This document shows positions 7,783 to 16,014 of a stretch of DNA of 16,014 nucleotides, piece after piece. Source of the stretch: DASPFV01 sp035620975 (GTDB lineage Bacteria > Acidobacteriota > Vicinamibacteria > Vicinamibacterales > 2-12-FULL-66-21); contig DASPFV010000261.1 in the NCBI GenBank assembly GCA_035620975.1, positions 1-16,014 on the forward strand, given 5' to 3'. The notes below the pieces were generated by a model. The model was not told the origin of the DNA and searched no databases. It saw nothing but the letters and a program-made list of their open reading frames with translations. The translations under genes were made by a program, and so were the position numbers. Every line of letters starts with the position of its first letter. The stretch's first letter is position 1.

Positions 7783-7820
7783 CGAGCACGGCCGGCGGCC
7801 ACCGCCGGCCGTGCTCGTTT
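7783..7820 (+). terminator. Strong intrinsic terminator
   Basis: A perfect 16-bp stem (CGAGCACGGCCGGCGG at 7783-7798 with its complement at 7802-7817) closes a 3-nt loop and is followed by TTT. It begins 21 nt after the stop of the upstream gene. The T-run is short, but the stem is very stable. It lies 13 bp before the next start codon, so it insulates the following gene. Confidence 0.8.
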
Positions 7821-7833
7821 CGTGTACCCTGTC

Positions 7834-8241
7834 ATGGACGTGGGCGAGCTCGTGTTCTTCTACGGCACGCTGATGGCCGGTTTCGATCGCCGCCGCCGTG
7901 CGGGGATCGACGACAGGCTGGCCTATATCGGGCGCGGCTCCATCCGTGCCGCGCTCTTCGATCTCGGGATCTATCCGGCCGCGGTCCCCGCGCCCGAGGG
8001 GCTGGTCTGGGGTGAGGTCTACGAGATGTCCGATGCGGACGTGGTGTTGTCGGCGCTCGACGGCATCGAGGGCTTCCGCCCCGACGATCCGGACCGAAGC
8101 CTCTACGTCCGGCAGCAGACGGTTGTGGCGCTCCCTGACGGCGTTTCCGCGACGGCCTGGGTGTACTTCTACAACGCGCCCCTCAGCCGTGCCGCGCCCA
8201 TCCCGTCGGGCGACTACCTGGAGCACATGAAGGTCCGGTGA
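7834..8241 (+). CDS. Gamma-glutamylcyclotransferase-like (AIG2/GGCT) protein
   Basis: This 135-residue protein has the GGCT-fold signature YGTLM at residues 10-14, which forms the substrate-binding loop, and the conserved acidic residue in LDGIEG (Glu79), the expected catalytic base. A Trp-Gly-Glu-Val-Tyr segment at 59-63 also matches the family. Members cyclise gamma-glutamyl amines or amino acids to 5-oxoproline; others have unknown substrates. I use ATG 7834; GTG 7822 and GTG 7840 are also in frame. TACCCT at 7825-7830 might be a weak -10 box, in which case GTG 7840 would be leaderless. The gene follows the terminator of the previous gene closely and is 48 bp from the PilZ gene. Fold confident, substrate unknown. 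Confidence 0.82.
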   Translation: MDVGELVFFYGTLMAGFDRRRRAGIDDRLAYIGRGSIRAALFDLGIYPAAVPAPEGLVWGEVYEMSDADVVLSALDGIEGFRPDDPDRSLYVRQQTVVALPDGVSATAWVYFYNAPLSRAAPIPSGDYLEHMKVR

Positions 8242-8250
8242 GCCGGGCAG

Positions 8251-8280
8251 TTGCAGCCCCCGCGCGCTCGCGCCGATACT
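8251..8280 (+). promoter_or_regulatory. Candidate promoter for PilZ gene
   Basis: TTGCAG (8251-8256) and GATACT (8275-8280) are spaced by 18 bp, a plausible but weak sigma-70-like pair. GATACT ends 9 bp before the ATG at 8290. A GGAG lies only 2 nt before the ATG, too close for a normal ribosome binding site, so the transcript could be leaderless. Confidence 0.35.
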
Positions 8281-8289
8281 GATGGAGCG

Positions 8290-8670
8290 ATGAGCGCTCC
8301 CGGGGACAGGCGCGAGGATCGGCTGCCGGCCGGCGGTCAGATCGACGGGGAGGTGACGGTCTTCCAGCCGCTGACCGTCGTGGACATCAGCTATCTGGGT
8401 ACGCTCGTCGACACACCCTTTCCCCTGCAGCTCGACTCGCTGCACGAGTTTCGCCTCTCGCTCGGCCGCTTCTCGGTGGTCGTCAAAGGAAGAATCGCGC
8501 ACTGCCGGATTCTGGGGCTGCGCGACGGGGTGGCCTTCTATCGGTCCGGCGTGGAGTTCATCGAGCCGTCCGAGCACGTGCGCCGTGCCATCGCCGGCTT
8601 CGTCGACGTCCTCCGACGCTCGACGCCCGAGCCGCTGGTGATCGAGGGAGAGATCGCCGGCGAACGCTGA
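8290..8670 (+). CDS. PilZ-domain protein (c-di-GMP effector)
   Basis: This 126-residue single-domain protein has both c-di-GMP binding elements of PilZ domains: an RxxxR at residues 7-11 (RREDR) and a D/NxSxxG as DISYLG at 32-37. The later YRSGVEFIEP segment (84-93) is also typical of the domain. Such proteins bind c-di-GMP and alter motility, exopolysaccharide or transcription through partners. The partner is not evident here, and no flagellar, pilus or polysaccharide gene is adjacent. The start is ATG 8290, as no better upstream start exists in frame. The gap to the upstream GGCT gene is 48 bp, so both could be on one transcript. Confidence 0.85.
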   Translation: MSAPGDRREDRLPAGGQIDGEVTVFQPLTVVDISYLGTLVDTPFPLQLDSLHEFRLSLGRFSVVVKGRIAHCRILGLRDGVAFYRSGVEFIEPSEHVRRAIAGFVDVLRRSTPEPLVIEGEIAGER

Positions 8671-8721
8671 CGTCCCTCCCGAGTCGTACGGGGCGCCCGC
8701 CGCACCACGGAGCCGCGAGTC

Positions 8722-8727
8722 TATAAT
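8722..8727 (+). promoter_or_regulatory. Promoter -10 box (TATAAT) for aldehyde dehydrogenase
   Basis: An exact TATAAT ends 8 bp before the ATG at 8736. Transcription would start at or next to the A of the ATG, and no Shine-Dalgarno sequence is present. This is the clearest candidate for a leaderless mRNA in the window. No good -35 element was seen 16-18 bp upstream. Confidence 0.6.
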
Positions 8728-8735
8728 TCGGGCTC

Positions 8736-10244
8736 ATGGCTTCCTCCACCGACGTCATCAGTTACGGCAACTACATCGGCGGCGCGTGGGCACCCTCCAC
8801 GAAGGGCGAGACCTTCGAGAACCGGAACCCGGCCGATACGCGGGAGCTGATCGGCGTCTTCCAGCGATCGACGCGCGCAGACGTCGAGGCGGCCATCGAC
8901 GCAGCCGCGGGGGCGTACGAGCGCTGGAGGCTCGTGCCGGCGCCGCGCCGCGCGGAGCTCCTCTTCCGCGCCGCCCAGCTCCTCGTCGAGCGCAAGGAAG
9001 CGCTGGCGCGCGACATGACACGCGAGATGGGCAAGGTGCTGAGCGAGACGCGGGGTGACGTGCAGGAGGCCATCGACATGACCTTCTACATGGCCGGCGA
9101 GGGCCGGCGGATGTTCGGGCAGACCGTCCCGTCCGAGCTCCGCAACAAGTTCGCCATGTCCGTTCGCCAGCCGCTGGGCGTCTGCTCCGTGATCACGCCC
9201 TGGAATTTCCCCATGGCGATCCCGTCGTGGAAGATCATTCCCGCCCTGGTGTGCGGCAATACGGTCGTGTTCAAGCCGGCCTCGCAGACGCCGATGTCGG
9301 CCGTCAACTTCGTCAAGGTGCTGGAGGATGCCGGCGTCCCGCCCGGTGTCGTGAACCTGGTCACGGGCGACGGCGACGAAGTCGGCGCGCCTCTGACCAC
9401 GCACGCCGCGGTGCGGGTCGTGTCGTTCACGGGCTCCACCCACGTCGGCCGGATTGTCAACGAGGCCTCGGCCCCGGGCTTCAAGAAGGTCCATCTCGAG
9501 ATGGGCGGGAAGAACGTCATCATCGTCATGGACGATGCGAACCTCGAGCTGGCGGTGGACGGATGCCTCTGGGGCGGCTTCGGTACCACCGGGCAGCGCT
9601 GCACGGCCGCGAGCCGCGTGGTGGTGCACGAGAAGGTCCACAAGGCGTTCGTCGACCAGTTCGTCGCGCGGACGCGGGCGCTCGTCGTGGGCGACGGGCT
9701 GAAGCCCGAGACCGAGATGGGGCCGTCGAACAGCGAGAGCCAGCTCGAGACCGTGATGAAGTACGTGAAGATCGGCCGGGAGGAGGGCGCCACGCTCGCC
9801 ACGGGCGGCCGGCGTCTCGAAGCCGGCGACTACGCGCGGGGCTACTTCCACGAGCCGACGATCTTCGTGGATGTGGACCCCGGGATGCGGATTGCGCGGG
9901 AAGAGATCTTCGGGCCCGTGGTGTCCGTGATCAGGTGCGGCTCGCTCGAGGACGCCATCCGGATTGGCAACGACGTCGAATACGGGCTGTCCGCCTCGAT
10001 CTACACGCAGGACATCAACCGGGCGTTCACGGCGATGCGCGACCTGTATACCGGCATCTTCTACGTGAACGCTCCGACCATCGGCGCGGAAGTCCACCTC
10101 CCGTTCGGCGGCACCAAGCACACCGGGAACGGCCATCGCGAGGCCGGTACGTCGGCCCTGGATGTCTTCTCGGAGTGGAAGGCCGTCTACGTCGACTTCA
10201 GCGGGCGGCTCCAGCGCGCGCAGATCGACCTGGAGGAGCTCTGA
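8736..10244 (+). CDS. NAD(P)-dependent aldehyde dehydrogenase
   Basis: This 502-residue protein is a full-length member of the aldehyde dehydrogenase superfamily, which oxidises aldehydes to carboxylic acids using NAD or NADP. Catalytic residues are all present: nucleophile Cys289 in TTGQRCTAASR, general base Glu255 in HLEMGGKN, Asn157 in TPWNFP, Lys180 in FKPAS, the coenzyme-binding GSTHVG at 233-238, and Glu390 in EEIFGPV. The TTGQRCT context recalls ALDH subfamilies acting on semialdehydes, such as alpha-ketoglutaric or aminoadipic semialdehyde, but the substrate cannot be fixed from sequence. Upstream is a TATAAT box 8 bp before the ATG. The histidine kinase begins 83 bp after the stop, in the same direction. 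Confidence 0.93.
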   Translation: MASSTDVISYGNYIGGAWAPSTKGETFENRNPADTRELIGVFQRSTRADVEAAIDAAAGAYERWRLVPAPRRAELLFRAAQLLVERKEALARDMTREMGKVLSETRGDVQEAIDMTFYMAGEGRRMFGQTVPSELRNKFAMSVRQPLGVCSVITPWNFPMAIPSWKIIPALVCGNTVVFKPASQTPMSAVNFVKVLEDAGVPPGVVNLVTGDGDEVGAPLTTHAAVRVVSFTGSTHVGRIVNEASAPGFKKVHLEMGGKNVIIVMDDANLELAVDGCLWGGFGTTGQRCTAASRVVVHEKVHKAFVDQFVARTRALVVGDGLKPETEMGPSNSESQLETVMKYVKIGREEGATLATGGRRLEAGDYARGYFHEPTIFVDVDPGMRIAREEIFGPVVSVIRCGSLEDAIRIGNDVEYGLSASIYTQDINRAFTAMRDLYTGIFYVNAPTIGAEVHLPFGGTKHTGNGHREAGTSALDVFSEWKAVYVDFSGRLQRAQIDLEEL

Positions 10245-10303
10245 GCGCGTGACCAGAACTGGCGGCTCGCATCCCGGCGCTCGCGGCTCGGTGAGATGGA
10301 AGC

Positions 10304-10324
10304 CGAAACCTGAAAACTGAGTAC
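10304..10324 (+). repeat. Degenerate heptamer-like units before kinase gene
   Basis: CGAAACC, TGAAAAC and TGAGTAC form three 7-bp units that resemble decayed versions of the TGAACCY array, ending 3 bp before the ATG at 10328. The match is loose and could be chance. The rest of the 83-bp gap (10245-10303) shows nothing I recognise. Confidence 0.3.
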
Positions 10325-10327
10325 CCC

Positions 10328-12835
<2,508 letters not shown>

Positions 12836-12850
12836 CTGGCCAACGAACAT

Positions 12851-12878
12851 TTGGATCTCCGGGGTCCAACCTGTTGGA
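12851..12878. promoter_or_regulatory. TTGGA/TCCAA half-sites upstream of receptor gene
   Basis: TTGGA (12851-12855), then TCCAAC (12865-12870), then GTTGGA (12873-12878) are three copies of one half-site in alternating orientation. The last two form a 6-bp inverted repeat with a 2-nt spacer, which could be an operator or the loop of a small hairpin. No T-run follows, so it is not an intrinsic terminator. It lies in the 220-bp gap between the kinase and receptor genes. No convincing -35/-10 pair was found in that gap. Confidence 0.3.
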
Positions 12879-13043
12879 TTGCCCTGCAGTTCGTCCCAGG
12901 CCACATGCTGTAAATCACTTCCCAGCCGCTGTTTAACACGGTTCAGCGCTTCCGGCACGTAGTCTGCTGACGGATGGGCGTCTTTCCGTGCCCGAACTCG
13001 ACGAAATCGTGATGGCTGGTGCACGTGCGGTGACAAGGCGGAA

Positions 13044-13047
13044 GGAG
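13044..13047 (+). promoter_or_regulatory. Strong ribosome binding site for the receptor gene
   Basis: GGAG sits within the purine-rich stretch AAGGAGAGAAGAGG, 8 nt before the ATG at 13056. It fixes the start of the receptor gene and contrasts with several other genes in the window that have no Shine-Dalgarno sequence. Confidence 0.8.
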
Positions 13048-13055
13048 AGAAGAGG

Positions 13056-15953
13056 ATGGCCTATTTGAGAAGGGGGGCGCTCGCAGCCGCGGTCCTGCTG
13101 CTGCTGGGTGTCTCAACGGCCCTGGCGCAGACCACGGGTCGGATCGTGGGAACTATCACGGACGCCTCCGGCGCGGCTCTACCGGGCGTGACCGTTACCG
13201 TCGCCGGGCCGTCGCTGCAGGGGACGGCGACGGCGGTGTCGGATGGGACCGGTGTGTACCGGTTCCCGAGCCTGCCGCCCGGAACCTACACGGTGACGGC
13301 CGCGCTCAGCGGCTTCAAGACGGTCGAGCAGCCGAACGTCGTCGTGGGCCTGGATCGGACGGTGGACGTGAACGTCCGGATGGAAGTGGCGGCGCTGCAG
13401 GAGACGGTGACGGTCGAAGCCACCTCTCCGCTCGTCGACACGTCGAGCACGACGATCGGCGTGAGCGCGAAGGCCGAGCTGTTCACCCGGCTGCCCGTCC
13501 AGCGCGATTTCTACTCGATCGCCCGGCTCGCACCCGGCGCGACGGAAGATGCGGTCGGCCCCGCAGTGCTCGGATCGACCGGTGCCGAGAACATGTACAT
13601 CATCGAGGGGTTGAATTCGACCGGGATCGAGCGCGCCGAGAAAACCAAGGCGTTGAACTTCGACTTCGTCGAGGAGATCGAGGTAAAGACCGGTGGTCTG
13701 AATGCGGAGTACGGCCGAATGACCGGTGGCCTGGTGAACGTCATCACCAAGTCGGGCGGGAACACGTTCCGCGGATCGCTCTTCGGCTTCTCCGAGGGCG
13801 GCGGTCTGCAGGCGGAGAACTCGACGGCGGCCGACCGGCCCGAAACGACGACCACGGTCGTGGATCTCGATCGACGCTGGGACGTCGGCCTCGACGTCGG
13901 CGGCTACATCGTCCGGGACAAGCTGTGGTTCTTCGGCGCCTACAACCGCGTGTTCGATCGCAACGAGACCGAGGTCATCCGCAGTCTGAACGCGCCCGGC
14001 GCGCCGGCGGTCGGCAGCGAGATTCCGTCGGAGATCACGAAGGATCTGTATGCGGGCAAGCTGACCTACAAGCTCACGAACACCCAGACCCTGACCGCTT
14101 CGATCATGGGAGACCCGACGGAGGAGGACGGCAACCTCTTCGTGGTGGCCGGCCCCGAGTCGACGTGGAAGGGCGTGCAGGACACGGGCGGCGCCGACTT
14201 CGCGGCCCGGTACGACGGCGTGTTCGGGGGGACGTTCCTGCTGCGCGGGCTGATCGGCCGCCACTACGAGAAGACCGAGATCAACGGGGCGGGCAAGCTC
14301 ATTCCGGCTCAGCGCGACGACACGGTCTCGCCGATCGTGCGGACGGGCGGGTTCGCCGGGTACTTCCAGGACTCGGAGTTCTCGCGGACGGTCTACAAGA
14401 TCGACGCGACGAAGTTCCTGGGCTCGCACGAGATCAAGGGCGGCATCGACTGGGAGGACCAGGCCAGCTCGATCGATCGGTATCAGGCGGGCGGCGGCAT
14501 CCTCAATTACAGGCTGATCCGCTCGGGCGCCATCTACTATCGCCACCGGTTCTACGTGGACGATCAGGCGCCCGGGTACGTCGCGGACGATCCCCTGACG
14601 TTCGTGCCGGCCGTGCCGCTGAGGACCGAGCCGAACACGTTCAACACGTCGTTCTACGTCCAGGACAGCTGGCGGGCGCTGCCGAACCTGACGATCAACG
14701 CCGGGATCCGCTGGGAGCGGCAGGAGATTGGCGATCGCTTCGGCGAGACGCCGATCGATCTCACCGACAACTGGGCTCCGCGGGTCGGGGTGATCTGGGA
14801 CGTGACGAAGAATGGCCGGAGCAAGGTGTTCGCGAACTGGGGACGGTTCTTCGAGAGCATCCCCATGGACATCAACATCCGGGCGTTCGGCGGCGAAGTC
14901 ACTTGCTTCTGTTACAACTTCGATCCGAACCCGCTCAGCTTCATCCCCGATCCGGCGGCTCCGGCGCGCACGGCCTTTTTCGGAGGCGCGACGCCGGTCG
15001 ACGAGGCCCTCCAGGGCCAGTACGTCGACGAGTTCCTGGCCGGAGTCGAGTTCGAGGTAGCGCCGAACCTGAGCGTGGGCGCCAAGTACGTGCGCCGGAC
15101 GCTCGGACGCGTGATCGAGGACTTCCTCGTCCCGTCCGAAGGGCACTACTTCATCGCCAACCCCGGCTTCGGCCTCGGGCGCGAGATGTCGTTCTATGAC
15201 TACTCGCCCGTGCCGGCACCGGAAGTCAACCGCGAGAACAACAGCTTCGAGCTGAGCGCGCGCAAGCGGTTCAGCGAGGGCTGGCAGTTCCTCGCGAGCT
15301 ACGTGTGGTCGCGCCTGGAAGGCAACTACGACGGCACGTTCCAGGTCTCCACCGGGCAGCTCGATCCCAACATCAACTCGGCCTTCGACTACGCGGACTT
15401 CCTCGTGAACGCCGACGGCCGGCTGACGAACGACCGGACACACCAGCTCAAGTTCGACGGCAGTTACGAGGTGCAGGGCGGGGCGGTGAGAGGGCTGAAT
15501 CTGGCCCTGTCAACGCACTGGTACTCTGGCGGGCCGCTGAACGCGTACGGCTACTCGACGCCGTATGCGAACTGGGAGTACTACCTGGTGCCGCGCGGGT
15601 CGCTGGGCCGTGGTCCTTCGGACTGGGAAGCGGATATCCACGCCAGCTACCCGATTCGACTGGGTGCGACCTCGCGGTTGAACCTGGTGATGGACATCTT
15701 CAACCTGTTCGATCGGCAGGAAGCCTTCCAGCTCGACGAGCGGTACAACCTGGCCCGCGATGGCCGATGCGCCGGGATTCCCGAGGATCTCTGCAACGGC
15801 GACAACGGCTGGCTCACGACGCCCGGAACGCTCGACCCGCTGGGCAGCCTCAGTGACCCGCGGGCGACCGCACCCAACCCGGACTACCTGCGCAAGGGCG
15901 TGGCGTTCACGCTGCCGCGCAGCATCCGGTTCGGCGTGCGGTTCTACTGGTAA
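13056..15953 (+). CDS. TonB-dependent receptor-like outer-membrane protein (Oar-like)
   Basis: This 965-residue protein begins with a signal peptide (basic YLRR, hydrophobic core, likely cleavage ALA-Q after residue 24). A carboxypeptidase-regulatory-like domain follows at about 26-107 (GTITDASGAALPGVTVTV to VRMEV). The plug domain lies at about 115-235 and includes YIIEGLNS and AEYGRMTGGLVNVITKSGG. A beta-barrel of roughly 720 residues completes it. The last residues, IRFGVRFYW, end in an aromatic residue as expected for BAM-assembled outer-membrane proteins. Such Oar-like proteins are abundant in Acidobacteriota and are thought to import large or scarce nutrients with TonB energy; the ligand is unknown. 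Cys pairs occur in CFCYN and in the C-terminal RCAGIPEDLCNGDNG segment, likely in extracellular loops. The gene is probably monocistronic, with its own ribosome binding site and terminator. Confidence 0.93.
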   Translation: MAYLRRGALAAAVLLLLGVSTALAQTTGRIVGTITDASGAALPGVTVTVAGPSLQGTATAVSDGTGVYRFPSLPPGTYTVTAALSGFKTVEQPNVVVGLDRTVDVNVRMEVAALQETVTVEATSPLVDTSSTTIGVSAKAELFTRLPVQRDFYSIARLAPGATEDAVGPAVLGSTGAENMYIIEGLNSTGIERAEKTKALNFDFVEEIEVKTGGLNAEYGRMTGGLVNVITKSGGNTFRGSLFGFSEGGGLQAENSTAADRPETTTTVVDLDRRWDVGLDVGGYIVRDKLWFFGAYNRVFDRNETEVIRSLNAPGAPAVGSEIPSEITKDLYAGKLTYKLTNTQTLTASIMGDPTEEDGNLFVVAGPESTWKGVQDTGGADFAARYDGVFGGTFLLRGLIGRHYEKTEINGAGKLIPAQRDDTVSPIVRTGGFAGYFQDSEFSRTVYKIDATKFLGSHEIKGGIDWEDQASSIDRYQAGGGILNYRLIRSGAIYYRHRFYVDDQAPGYVADDPLTFVPAVPLRTEPNTFNTSFYVQDSWRALPNLTINAGIRWERQEIGDRFGETPIDLTDNWAPRVGVIWDVTKNGRSKVFANWGRFFESIPMDINIRAFGGEVTCFCYNFDPNPLSFIPDPAAPARTAFFGGATPVDEALQGQYVDEFLAGVEFEVAPNLSVGAKYVRRTLGRVIEDFLVPSEGHYFIANPGFGLGREMSFYDYSPVPAPEVNRENNSFELSARKRFSEGWQFLASYVWSRLEGNYDGTFQVSTGQLDPNINSAFDYADFLVNADGRLTNDRTHQLKFDGSYEVQGGAVRGLNLALSTHWYSGGPLNAYGYSTPYANWEYYLVPRGSLGRGPSDWEADIHASYPIRLGATSRLNLVMDIFNLFDRQEAFQLDERYNLARDGRCAGIPEDLCNGDNGWLTTPGTLDPLGSLSDPRATAPNPDYLRKGVAFTLPRSIRFGVRFYW

Positions 15954-15977
15954 GCATCGACACAGGGCATGACTTCC

Positions 15978-16012
15978 ACGGGCCAGCCTCCGGGCTGGCC
16001 CGTTGTTTTTTT
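15978..16012 (+). terminator. Intrinsic terminator of receptor gene
   Basis: An 11-bp perfect stem (ACGGGCCAGCC at 15978-15988, complement at 15993-16003) closes a TCCG loop and is followed by TGTTTTTTT (16004-16012). It begins 25 nt after the receptor stop codon. This is a textbook Rho-independent terminator. Confidence 0.95.
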
Positions 16013-16014
16013 GA

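Noticed and set aside
6643..8577. Minus-strand open frame of 644 codons opposite the 6784-8577 genes
   Set aside because: It crosses a perfect terminator and two intergenic gaps and has no recognisable domain.
13179..15443. Minus-strand open frame of 754 codons inside the receptor gene
   Set aside because: Antisense to a convincing receptor with signal peptide, plug and barrel; the composition is that of a GC-rich shadow.

Overview
This is a GC-rich window in which almost every gene lies on the plus strand. It most resembles an Acidobacteriota genome, possibly Vicinamibacteria. That assignment is an inference. It rests on the Oar-like TonB-dependent receptor with an N-terminal carboxypeptidase-regulatory-like domain and a C-terminal Trp, on the paired ABC-2 exporter cassette, and on degenerate 7-bp repeats between genes. 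No phage, IS element, CRISPR array, tRNA or rRNA was seen, and no gap between genes exceeds 300 bp.

Layout. (1) 1-2915: a block of four metabolic genes: a YjbQ-family protein, a NUDIX hydrolase overlapping it by 4 nt, a GltS-type sodium/glutamate symporter, and an HD-domain hydrolase. Copies of a TGAACCY heptamer lie on both sides of this block: two units at the left window edge, and 17 units at 2797-2915 that supply the HD gene's stop codon. (2) 2946-6588: an ABC-2 transporter operon in the order ATPase, permease, ATPase, permease, with 4-nt overlaps or very short gaps. (3) 6784-8670: a membrane-anchored secreted protein of unknown function, closed by a strong terminator, then a gamma-glutamylcyclotransferase-like protein and a PilZ-domain protein. 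(4) 8736-12835: an aldehyde dehydrogenase, then a large membrane-bound hybrid histidine kinase (7-8 membrane spans, PAS, HisKA, HATPase, REC). (5) 13056-15953: the TonB-dependent receptor-like outer-membrane protein, with its own strong ribosome binding site and terminator.

How the genes work together. The only clear functional unit is the ABC operon, which encodes two non-identical ATPases and two non-identical permeases and so probably a heteromeric exporter. The other genes look like ordinary singletons or pairs. The most unusual sequence features are non-coding. One is the heptamer array, with related units directly upstream of other genes. The other is a recurring arrangement in which a -10-like hexamer sits 7-9 bp before a start codon that lacks a Shine-Dalgarno sequence, suggesting that several genes (gltS, HD, PilZ, aldehyde dehydrogenase) may be expressed as leaderless mRNAs. 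I did not find a gene set that I would confidently call a new biological system.
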